NCBI RefSeq assembly: GCF_051859565.1
Contig: NZ_JBHYFK010000006.1
Location: forward strand, 62,001 to 126,000
Length of the DNA stretch: 64,000 bases
Source of the DNA: Glycocaulis sp051859565
GTDB taxonomy: Bacteria; Pseudomonadota; Alphaproteobacteria; Caulobacterales; Maricaulaceae
Direction of reading: 5' to 3'
The notes beneath the pieces are model-generated. The model did not search any database. It saw only the letters and a list, made by a program, of their open reading frames with translations, and was not told where the DNA came from. Positions 15,747 through 23,127 of this stretch are shown here, one piece after another. The position numbers and the translations under genes were made by a program. Numbering within the stretch: the stretch's first letter is position 1; every line of letters begins with the position of its first letter.

Positions 15747-17671
15747 TCGCCGAGCTTGGCCGCTTTCTGATCGCGCTGGCCCTGATCGCCTCACTGGCGC
15801 AGATGGCGCTTAGCTGGGCTGGGGCCAGTCAGGGCGGGCGTTCTCCCTATGCCGCTGCCGGACGGACGGCCAGCCTTGCAGCGCTTCTCACTTCGGCTCT
15901 GGGCTTTGCGCTGCTGATTGCGGCCTTTGTCCAGTCAGATTTCTCGGTGGCGTATGTCGCGGGGCATTCCCATGTCGACAAGCCGCTTTTCTACAAAATC
16001 ACGGCGGCCTGGGGCGGGCATGAAGGCTCGATGCTGCTCTGGTGCCTCATTCTGGCGCTCTTCGGTTATGGCCTGACGCGGGTGGGGCCGGCCGAGCCGG
16101 CTTTCAGGGCGCGCGCTGTCAGCCTGCAAGGGCTTTTGCAGACCCTGTTCTTCGCCTTTCTAGTGTTTGCGTCCAACCCGTTCGACCGGCTGGACCCGGC
16201 GCCCCTGCAGGGACGCGATCTCAACCCGATCCTGCAGGATCCGGCCTTGGCCATTCACCCGCCGCTCCTCTATCTGGGCTATGTCGGCCTGTCGGCAGCG
16301 TTCGCCATTGCTGCGGCGGGCCTGATCCAGAAAATCAGCGGACGCGATATTGCCCGCGCCCTGCGGCCCTGGGCGCTGGGCGCCTGGGCGAGCCTGACGG
16401 CCGGTATCTCGCTGGGCGCGTGGTGGGCTTATTACGAGCTCGGCTGGGGCGGCTGGTGGTTTTGGGACCCGGTCGAAAACGCCAGCTTCATGCCCTGGCT
16501 TTTGGGAGCGGCTCTGGTTCACTCCGCCATCGCCACCGAAAAGCGCGGGGCGTTTCCCGGCTGGACGGTTTTCCTTGCGCTGCTGGCTTATGTCCTGTCG
16601 ATCCTCGGCGCCTTCCTTGTGCGCTCGGGCGTTATCACCTCGGTACACGCCTTCGCGCTCGACCCTGAGAGGGGCGTCTGGATTCTGGGCATGCTGGGCG
16701 TGTCAGCCGTCGCGGGCTTTGGTCTTTTCGCGCTGCGTGCCGGGCATCTGGGCGAGGGTGAAGGGTTTGAGCCGACCAGCCGCGAGGCGTTTATCGGCGC
16801 AAACAATCTTCTTCTGGCTGCTGCTGCAGGCGTGGTGCTGGTCGGTACGCTCTACCCGCTGTTTGTGGAGATGCTGGGCGGTGCGCCGGTTTCGGTTGGA
16901 CCGCCCTATTTTGATGCCGCAGCGACACCCCTGCTTGTCTTGACGCTCCTTCTGATGCCCCTGGCGCCCTTTCTGCCATGGTCGAATGGCGGCGCGAAAC
17001 CGGCGCTGAAGCAGATCCGTGCCGCGCTGCTGCTGGTGCCGGCGGCGCTGGCGGGTATCGCTCTGGTCTGGTTTGGCGCGCCGGTTCTGGCGGTGATTGG
17101 CGGGGCGCTGGGCGTCTGGGCGATGGCCGGGGCCGTGATGGACATCGCGAAAGCCTTCCCGCTGGCACAGACGCGCGCGCTGAAATTCGCCGCTGCCGGC
17201 CGGGCCATGGCGCATGCCGGGGTCGGCTTCATCGCGCTGGGCGCGGCAGCCGATGCCTCGCGCCCGCCGGATGTAAACAGCGCGCTCGGCCGCGGTGAAA
17301 GCATAGAGATTGCCGGACACACGCTGACCCTCACCGATGTGCGCCGCGCCGATGGCCCGAACTATCTGGCGGATCGTGCCACGCTTGCCGTGTCGGACGG
17401 GCGCACAATCAGCCCGGAGCGGCGTTTCTACTGGGCGGCTGACCAGCATACCCGCGAAGTGGGGCTGGGCTCGTCCATCACTGGCGACATTTATGTCTCC
17501 ATCGGCGAGGCGCGTCCGCGCGAGGATGGCAGTGCGGCTTACGAAATCCGCGCCGCCTTCCACCCGCTGGTCTGGATGCTGGGCCTTGGCGCGACGCTGA
17601 TCGTGCTGGGCGGGGTTTCAGCGCTGATAGCGCAGGTGCTTACCCGCCGCCAACGCGCGGTGCTGCCATGA
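15743..17671 (+). CDS. ccmF: Haem lyase CcmF
   Basis: A 642-residue polytopic membrane protein with about 14-15 helices. It carries the tryptophan-rich WWD signature (GWGGWWFWDPVENASFMPWL, about residues 232-251), which handles haem at the periplasmic face, and conserved histidines in periplasmic loops (for example HPPLLYLGYVG). A large periplasmic segment precedes the last helix. CcmF, with CcmH and CcmI, attaches haem to the CxxCH motif of c-type cytochromes. It lies between ccmE and ccmH, overlapping both by 4 bp. Confidence 0.95.
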   Translation: MIAELGRFLIALALIASLAQMALSWAGASQGGRSPYAAAGRTASLAALLTSALGFALLIAAFVQSDFSVAYVAGHSHVDKPLFYKITAAWGGHEGSMLLWCLILALFGYGLTRVGPAEPAFRARAVSLQGLLQTLFFAFLVFASNPFDRLDPAPLQGRDLNPILQDPALAIHPPLLYLGYVGLSAAFAIAAAGLIQKISGRDIARALRPWALGAWASLTAGISLGAWWAYYELGWGGWWFWDPVENASFMPWLLGAALVHSAIATEKRGAFPGWTVFLALLAYVLSILGAFLVRSGVITSVHAFALDPERGVWILGMLGVSAVAGFGLFALRAGHLGEGEGFEPTSREAFIGANNLLLAAAAGVVLVGTLYPLFVEMLGGAPVSVGPPYFDAAATPLLVLTLLLMPLAPFLPWSNGGAKPALKQIRAALLLVPAALAGIALVWFGAPVLAVIGGALGVWAMAGAVMDIAKAFPLAQTRALKFAAAGRAMAHAGVGFIALGAAADASRPPDVNSALGRGESIEIAGHTLTLTDVRRADGPNYLADRATLAVSDGRTISPERRFYWAADQHTREVGLGSSITGDIYVSIGEARPREDGSAAYEIRAAFHPLVWMLGLGATLIVLGGVSALIAQVLTRRQRAVLP

Positions 17672-18039
17672 TCGCCGCGCTTCTGATGGCCCTGGCCCTG
17701 CAGGCCGCGCCCGAACTGGCACCGGCTGACGAGGCGCGCGCGCAAGGCCTGATGCGTGAAGTGCGCTGCATGGTGTGTGCGGGCGAGTCGGTGCTGGATT
17801 CCAGTGCGCCGATGGCGGGCGATATGCGCCGCTTCATCCGCGAGGAGATTGCCGCAGGGCGCGAAGACGAAGCCGTGCGCACCGCGCTGGTGGCGCGCTT
17901 TGGCCATGAAGTGCTGATGCGCCCGCCGGTGGAAGCGCGCACTCTGCCGCTCTGGCTGGCACCTTTGATCTTTCTGGCACTGGGCGGTGCGCTCCTGTTC
18001 ACCAGCATGCGCCGCAAGGCCGCCAAGGACGGCTTGTAA
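17668..18039 (+). CDS. ccmH: Cytochrome c maturation thiol reductant CcmH
   Basis: A 123-residue protein with a signal sequence, the redox motif R-C-M-V-C (C34-M-V-C37) and a C-terminal membrane helix (about 92-112). CcmH/CycL keeps the apocytochrome cysteines reduced before haem ligation. The usual family motif reads LRCLVCQNQ; here the sequence is VRCMVCAGE, which keeps both cysteines. It follows ccmF with a 4-bp overlap, so the periplasmic thioredoxin gene ccmG, often found between ccmF and ccmH, is missing from this operon. Confidence 0.93.
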   Translation: MIAALLMALALQAAPELAPADEARAQGLMREVRCMVCAGESVLDSSAPMAGDMRRFIREEIAAGREDEAVRTALVARFGHEVLMRPPVEARTLPLWLAPLIFLALGGALLFTSMRRKAAKDGL

Positions 18040-18093
18040 GGGCAAGCTGCTTGCCGGACACTCCTGCCGTCAAGGCAAAGCAGGAGTGGTGAG

Positions 18094-19308
18094 ATGCGGT
18101 CGGAAAAGCTGGAATTTGAGGGCAGCCAGGGCGGGACGCTGGCGGCAAGGCTGGACCGGCCCAAGGCGCCGCCGCGCGGCTATGCGCTGTTTGCGCATTG
18201 TTTCTCCTGCTCCAAGGACACGCTGGCGGCCGCACGGGTGGCGCGCGAACTGGCAGCTCACGGCATTGCGGTCCTGCGCTTTGATTTCACCGGGCTGGGG
18301 CAGTCGGACGGCGAGTTCGCCAATACGAATTTCTCCTCCAATATCGAAGATCTGGTGCACGCTGCCGATCATTTACGCCAGCACTATGAGGCGCCATCTA
18401 TCCTGATCGGGCATTCGCTTGGCGGCGCGGCGGTGCTGGTGGCGGCGGCGAAACTCCCTGAAGTGAAGGCGGTGGTGACTATTGGTGCACCTGCCGATGC
18501 GGCTCATGTGGAGAAGCAGTTCGCCGATGATGTGGACACGATCCACCAGACCGGCGAGGCGCGCGTCCAGCTGGCGGGACGGCCCTTCACCATCCGCGAG
18601 CAGTTCCTTGACGACATTGCCGGACAGAACGTGCTGGACGCTGCCAAGGGGCTGAAAGCGGCCCTGCTCGTCGCGCACGCGCCGCGCGACGAGATTGTCG
18701 GTATCGATAACGCGACGCGGCTGTTCGTTGCTGCGAAACATCCCAAGAGCTTTCTCAGTCTTGATGATGGCGATCATTTGCTGACCGGCGCCGCGCATGC
18801 GGGCCACGCAGCCAAGGTCATCGCAGCCTGGGCGGAGCGCTACGCGCTGAACGATCCGCTGCCTGCTGCGCCCGCCTCGCCGCCGGGCCATAACTCAGCC
18901 CTCGTGCAGGAAACAGGCAAGGGCGCTTACTTGAGCTGGGCATCGACAGGCGAAGCGCGCTTTCTGGTCGACGAGCCGGAGGAGCTTGGCGGGTTTGATG
19001 CCGGTCCGGCTCCCTATCAGCTTCTCTCAACCGCGCTCGCCGCCTGCACCACCATCACCTTGCGGATGTATACAGACCGGAAGAACTGGGCGCTGGGGCG
19101 TATCTCGACCCACGTGACCCATGCCAGAAGCGACGCCGAAGAGGGCCAGCCGCCGCGCGATGTGTTTACCCGTACGATTTCGGTTGAGGGCGGGCTGAGC
19201 CCAGAGCAGTCAGACAAGCTCGTCGAGATTGCGAACAAGTGTCCGGTCCACCGCACGCTGGAACGCAGCTCCCATATCGACACCGCCTATGCGGGTGACG
19301 AGACCTGA
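18094..19308 (+). CDS. Alpha/beta hydrolase - OsmC fusion protein
   Basis: A 404-residue two-domain protein. Residues 1-250 are an alpha/beta hydrolase with nucleophile elbow GHSLGG (Ser108), an HCFSCSKD segment near the oxyanion loop and a late histidine in DDGDHLLTG. Residues about 265-404 are an OsmC-like domain with the peroxidatic cysteine context ALAACTTITLRMY and the second cysteine in NKCPVHRTLE. OsmC proteins reduce organic hydroperoxides. Fusions of this type are widespread in proteobacteria. A clear ribosome-binding site (CAGGAG) precedes ATG 18094. It is a single gene between ccmH and degP. Confidence 0.9.
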   Translation: MRSEKLEFEGSQGGTLAARLDRPKAPPRGYALFAHCFSCSKDTLAAARVARELAAHGIAVLRFDFTGLGQSDGEFANTNFSSNIEDLVHAADHLRQHYEAPSILIGHSLGGAAVLVAAAKLPEVKAVVTIGAPADAAHVEKQFADDVDTIHQTGEARVQLAGRPFTIREQFLDDIAGQNVLDAAKGLKAALLVAHAPRDEIVGIDNATRLFVAAKHPKSFLSLDDGDHLLTGAAHAGHAAKVIAAWAERYALNDPLPAAPASPPGHNSALVQETGKGAYLSWASTGEARFLVDEPEELGGFDAGPAPYQLLSTALAACTTITLRMYTDRKNWALGRISTHVTHARSDAEEGQPPRDVFTRTISVEGGLSPEQSDKLVEIANKCPVHRTLERSSHIDTAYAGDET

Positions 19309-19357
19309 CCCCCTTTATCATTACAGCTTCGTCACCATTTGGTAATAGAGCGTAGAG

Positions 19358-19384
19358 CCTGACCCGTTCATGAACGCGGTCAGG
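19358..19384. promoter_or_regulatory. Palindrome in the degP leader
   Basis: CCTGACC (19358-19364) pairs with GGTCAGG (19378-19384) around an inner perfect palindrome, CGTTCATGAACG (19365-19376). It lies 63 bp upstream of the degP ATG and could be an operator, or a terminator for the upstream gene lacking a T tract. Confidence 0.35.
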
Positions 19385-19446
19385 GACGATCTGGCTCCGC
19401 CCTTGCAAGCGGGGTCAAACCACACCCAACCGCCAGAGGATTTCTC

Positions 19447-20928
19447 ATGATGTCACCGTGCGCCTTCCGTTCGCTTCTGATCCCCGCCCTGCTTGCGGGC
19501 AGTGTCTGCCTGATGCCGATGGAGCTTTCTCCGGGCGCATCGGCCCAGACCGCCAGAAGCGCGGCTTCCATGCCGCCCGGCACGCCGATGTCGTTTGCCG
19601 ACCTGATCGAACGGGTCAGCCCGGCTGTTGTATCCATTGAAGCGGCGGGCAGCGTCGATCCGCGCGGCGTGCCGGACCTGTCCGACATTCCGCCCCAGTT
19701 TCGCGAGTTCTTCGAGCGCTTTGGCGGGCAGGGCGCCCCGGCCCAGCCGCGCGAGCGCCGGTCGCAAGGGTCAGGCTTCTTCATCTCCGCTGATGGCCTG
19801 CTTGTAACCAACGAACACGTCATTGCCGGGTCGAGCGAGATCACGGTGACGCTGTCAGATGGCTCCGAGTTTCCGGCGGAAGTGGTAGGCCGGGATGCGG
19901 CGACGGACATTGCCCTTTTGCGGGTGAACGGCTCGGGCAGGGAATTTGCCCATGTCAGCCTGGACCGCACCCCCTCCATCCGTGTGGGTGACTGGGTCGT
20001 GGCAGTCGGCAACCCGTTCGGCCTTGGCGGCACGGCGACGGCCGGTATCGTCTCCGCGATTGGCCGCCCTCTGGGCAATACCCAGCTCTACACGAACTTC
20101 CTGCAGATCGACGCCCCCATCAACCGGGGCAATTCCGGCGGGCCGGCCTTTGATCTCAATGGCAATGTGGTGGGCGTGAACTCTGCGATCTTCTCGCCTA
20201 CGGGCGGCAATGTCGGCATCGGCTTTGCCATTCCTTCAGATCTGGCGGCATCGGTTGTCGACCAGCTTATCCAGGGCGGTGAAGTGCGCCGCGGCTATCT
20301 GGGCATTGCGCCGCAATCGCTGACCGCTGATCTCGCCGAGAGCCTTGGCCTGCCGCGTGACCGGCGCGGCGTGCTGGTTGCTGAAGTCATCGCCGGAACC
20401 CCGGCCGCCCAAGCCGGACTGCAGAACGGCGACGTCATCATCCGCATTGACGGCCAGACCGTGAACGAGCAGCGCGAACTGTTCCAGCGCATCGGTTCGG
20501 TGCCGCCCGGTGAGCGGGTCGAGCTGCGCGTGATCCGTGACGGCCGTGAACGCACCATCCGCGTGCGCCTGTCGGAGCGCCCGGATGCCGGTACGCCGTC
20601 ATCCACGCCTGAAGTCCAGCCTTCGCGCAACGAAGTGTTCGGCATGAGCCTCGCTCCGGCGGACGATGCTGCGCGCGAGCGTGTAGGTGCCAGTGGAACG
20701 CGCGGCCTTCTGGTAAGTGGTGTGCGCTCAGATTCCGAAGCTTCGCGCCGCGATATCCGCACCGGCGATGTCATTCTGGAAGCAGGTGGCCGCGATGTCA
20801 GCAGCGTCGAGGATTTGCGGGCCGCAGTGGCGGCTGCGCGCGAGAGCAACCGCAACGCGGTGCTTGTTCTGGTAGCCCGGCAGCAGGGCGGGGTGCGCTA
20901 TGTCGCCCTCCGGCTGGACGCTGAATAG
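19447..20928 (+). CDS. degP: Do-family periplasmic serine protease DegP
   Basis: A 493-residue HtrA protease/chaperone. A signal peptide (about 1-34, cut near ASA-QT) precedes the trypsin-like domain with catalytic triad His124 (TNEHVI), Asp154 (ATDIALLRV) and Ser230 (GNSGGPAF). Two PDZ domains follow at about 280-370 and 395-490. It degrades or refolds misfolded envelope proteins. The gene is followed by a two-component system and glnE on the same strand, an order I recall as common in alphaproteobacteria. The upstream palindrome may contribute to stress control. Confidence 0.93.
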   Translation: MMSPCAFRSLLIPALLAGSVCLMPMELSPGASAQTARSAASMPPGTPMSFADLIERVSPAVVSIEAAGSVDPRGVPDLSDIPPQFREFFERFGGQGAPAQPRERRSQGSGFFISADGLLVTNEHVIAGSSEITVTLSDGSEFPAEVVGRDAATDIALLRVNGSGREFAHVSLDRTPSIRVGDWVVAVGNPFGLGGTATAGIVSAIGRPLGNTQLYTNFLQIDAPINRGNSGGPAFDLNGNVVGVNSAIFSPTGGNVGIGFAIPSDLAASVVDQLIQGGEVRRGYLGIAPQSLTADLAESLGLPRDRRGVLVAEVIAGTPAAQAGLQNGDVIIRIDGQTVNEQRELFQRIGSVPPGERVELRVIRDGRERTIRVRLSERPDAGTPSSTPEVQPSRNEVFGMSLAPADDAARERVGASGTRGLLVSGVRSDSEASRRDIRTGDVILEAGGRDVSSVEDLRAAVAAARESNRNAVLVLVARQQGGVRYVALRLDAE

Positions 20929-20965
20929 GGCGGCATAATCACTATCTGGATCGGGAGTTCCGGGC

Positions 20966-21637
20966 ATGCGCGTTCTCATCATGGAAGACGACAAGCAGGT
21001 AGCGGCCTTCATGTGCCGGGGCCTGCGCGAGGCGGGGCATGTCTGCGACGCAGCCCATGACGGCGAGGAGGGCCTGGATATGGCCCGTGACGGCCAGTAT
21101 GACGTGCTGGTCGTTGACCGGATGATGCCCCGGCGTGACGGGCTGTCCGTGATCGAGACGCTGCGTGCCGAAGGCATGGCAACCCCGATCCTCATCCTCT
21201 CCGCTCTGGGCGAGGTGGATGACCGGGTGGACGGGCTTAAATCCGGCGCTGACGATTATCTGGTCAAGCCTTATGCCTTTGCTGAACTACTCGCCCGTGT
21301 TGAGGTGCTGGCGCGCCGGCGTGATCCGGGCTCGGTCCAGACCCAGCTTGCCGTGGGTGATCTGGAGATGGATCTCCTGGCGCGTACGGTTAAGCGCGGC
21401 GGGGAGGATGTGCTCCTGCAGCCGCGCGAGTTCCGTCTGCTGGAGTTCCTGATGCGCCATGCCGGGCAGGTGGTGACGCGTACCATGCTGCTGGAAAAGG
21501 TCTGGGACTATCACTTTGACCCCCAGACCAATGTTATCGATGTCCACATTTCCCGGCTCCGCTCCAAGATCGACAAACCGTTCGGGTCGACCATGCTGCA
21601 CACGGTACGCGGGGCCGGTTACCGGCTGCAGGCGTGA
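20966..21637 (+). CDS. OmpR-family response regulator
   Basis: A 223-residue regulator. The receiver domain has E7, D8, D9, phosphorylation site D51 (VVDRMMP) and the conserved Lys in YLVKPY; a winged-helix effector domain follows (about 125-222: LLQPREFRLLEFLMRHAGQVVTRTMLLEKVWDYHFDPQTNVIDVHISRLRSKID). The V-W-D-Y-H-F-D-P-Q-T-N-V form is the CzcR/PcoR/TctD-like subgroup. It lies 37 bp after degP and overlaps the GTG of the kinase gene by 4 bp. Envelope stress is the likely theme given degP, but the signal is unknown. Confidence 0.92.
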   Translation: MRVLIMEDDKQVAAFMCRGLREAGHVCDAAHDGEEGLDMARDGQYDVLVVDRMMPRRDGLSVIETLRAEGMATPILILSALGEVDDRVDGLKSGADDYLVKPYAFAELLARVEVLARRRDPGSVQTQLAVGDLEMDLLARTVKRGGEDVLLQPREFRLLEFLMRHAGQVVTRTMLLEKVWDYHFDPQTNVIDVHISRLRSKIDKPFGSTMLHTVRGAGYRLQA

Positions 21638-23085
21638 GCGACGCGCCGTTGTCCACTCCGGGGACGGGTGGCAGGTTCATCCTGCCCTCCTTCACCCGTA
21701 CGACGGCCTTCCGGCTGACCCTGCTGTCGGCGGCGCTGTTTGCGTTTTCCAGCTTCGTGATTCTGGCACTGGTGTATGCGGCGACTGTTACCGCGGGCGT
21801 GCGCCGCGCCGACAATGCCATCGCGCAGGAAAGCGTTGCCATTGAGGCGCGCTTCCGGGCTGAAGGGGCCGCGGCGGCCAATCGCTATATCGTCCAGCGT
21901 TCTGTGGCAGGCGGGGAGTTTCTTTATCTCCTCAACCAGCCATCCGGGCGTCGGCTGTCGGGCAATATTTCCAATCTTCCTGCCATCACGCCGGACGATC
22001 AGGGGCGTGTGCGTTTCACCTATGAGCGTGCGCCGCTTGGCGGGCAGACGGCGGCAGAGCCTAGCCGGGCGGCGCGCGGCCTGATCAGCGAGCTGGAAGG
22101 CGGATACACGCTTTTCGTCGGCCTTGATGTCGAGGACGAGGCGCGCTTCGTCACCTATATCCTCAACGCAGTGCTGATTGCGTCGGGCCTCGCTGTGGCG
22201 ATGGGCATTGTTTCAGGCGCGGTGGTCAGCCGGCGCTTCTCGCGCCGTCTCGACGACATCAATGCAGCGGCCCGTGAAGTGATGGCGGGACGGCTGCAGA
22301 GCCGTGCGCCGCGCAATTTCTCCGGCGACGAGCTTGATGACCTCGCTTCCAACTTCAACGACATGCTGGACCGCGTGGAGCGCCTCATGCAGCGCATGCG
22401 CTCGGCGGGCGATTCCATCGCTCATGATCTCCGCCTGCCGCTGACGCGCATGCGCGGGCGGCTGGAAGCGGCGCTCGTGACCGAAGGCGATCTGGCCGAC
22501 CGTGAGGCCGCGCTGGCGCAGGCCATCTCCGATTCTGACGAACTGCTCAAAACCTTCAACGCGGTATTGTCTCTCTCACGCCTGCAGACCGGCGAGCGGC
22601 GGCGCGCGTTTGAAACGCTCGATCCGGCCGAAATCATTGCCGACGTGGCCGAGCTCTACGAGCCGGTATGCGAGGAAACCGGCCATGATTTCGCAATGGA
22701 TACGCATCCGGGCCTGACCATTCTGGGTGATCGCGAGCTTGTAGCGCAGGCGATTGCCAACCTTGTGGACAACGCCATCAAGTACACGCCCGAGGGCGGC
22801 GCCATCATGCTGCGGGTTCGATCCACCTCCCGTGGAGAAGTGGAATTGTCTGTCACGGACACAGGGCCGGGCATCGCCGCAGAGGACCGTCCGCGCGTGC
22901 TGGAGCGGTTCGTGCGTCTGGAGGCCAGCCGGAACCTGCCCGGTGTGGGGCTCGGCCTGTCACTGGTCCACGCAATTGCCGAGGTCCACGGCGCCGAGCT
23001 GACACTCGATGATGGTCCCGGCTCATCCAGCGGTGAGGGGACAGGGCTGCGCATCGCCTTGCGTTTCCCGGCCTATCGCGAGTGA
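21634..23085 (+). CDS. Sensor histidine kinase
   Basis: A 483-residue membrane kinase. TM1 lies at about 29-52, the periplasmic sensor at about 53-172 and TM2 at about 174-198. A HAMP domain (RRFSRRLDDINAAAREVMAGRLQSRAP) is followed by the H box DSIAHDLRLPLTRMRGRLE with His264. N (NLVDNAIKYTPEGG), G1 (DTGPGIA) and G2 (GVGLGLSLV) boxes form the ATP site. The D-S-I-A-H-D-L-R-x-P-L-T-R form marks HisKA kinases paired with CzcR-like regulators. It starts with GTG and overlaps its regulator gene. Confidence 0.92.
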   Translation: MSDAPLSTPGTGGRFILPSFTRTTAFRLTLLSAALFAFSSFVILALVYAATVTAGVRRADNAIAQESVAIEARFRAEGAAAANRYIVQRSVAGGEFLYLLNQPSGRRLSGNISNLPAITPDDQGRVRFTYERAPLGGQTAAEPSRAARGLISELEGGYTLFVGLDVEDEARFVTYILNAVLIASGLAVAMGIVSGAVVSRRFSRRLDDINAAAREVMAGRLQSRAPRNFSGDELDDLASNFNDMLDRVERLMQRMRSAGDSIAHDLRLPLTRMRGRLEAALVTEGDLADREAALAQAISDSDELLKTFNAVLSLSRLQTGERRRAFETLDPAEIIADVAELYEPVCEETGHDFAMDTHPGLTILGDRELVAQAIANLVDNAIKYTPEGGAIMLRVRSTSRGEVELSVTDTGPGIAAEDRPRVLERFVRLEASRNLPGVGLGLSLVHAIAEVHGAELTLDDGPGSSSGEGTGLRIALRFPAYRE

Positions 23086-23127
23086 GGCGCTTGCCTTGAG
23101 GGTCAGACGCGGGCCAGTTTGCGTCCC

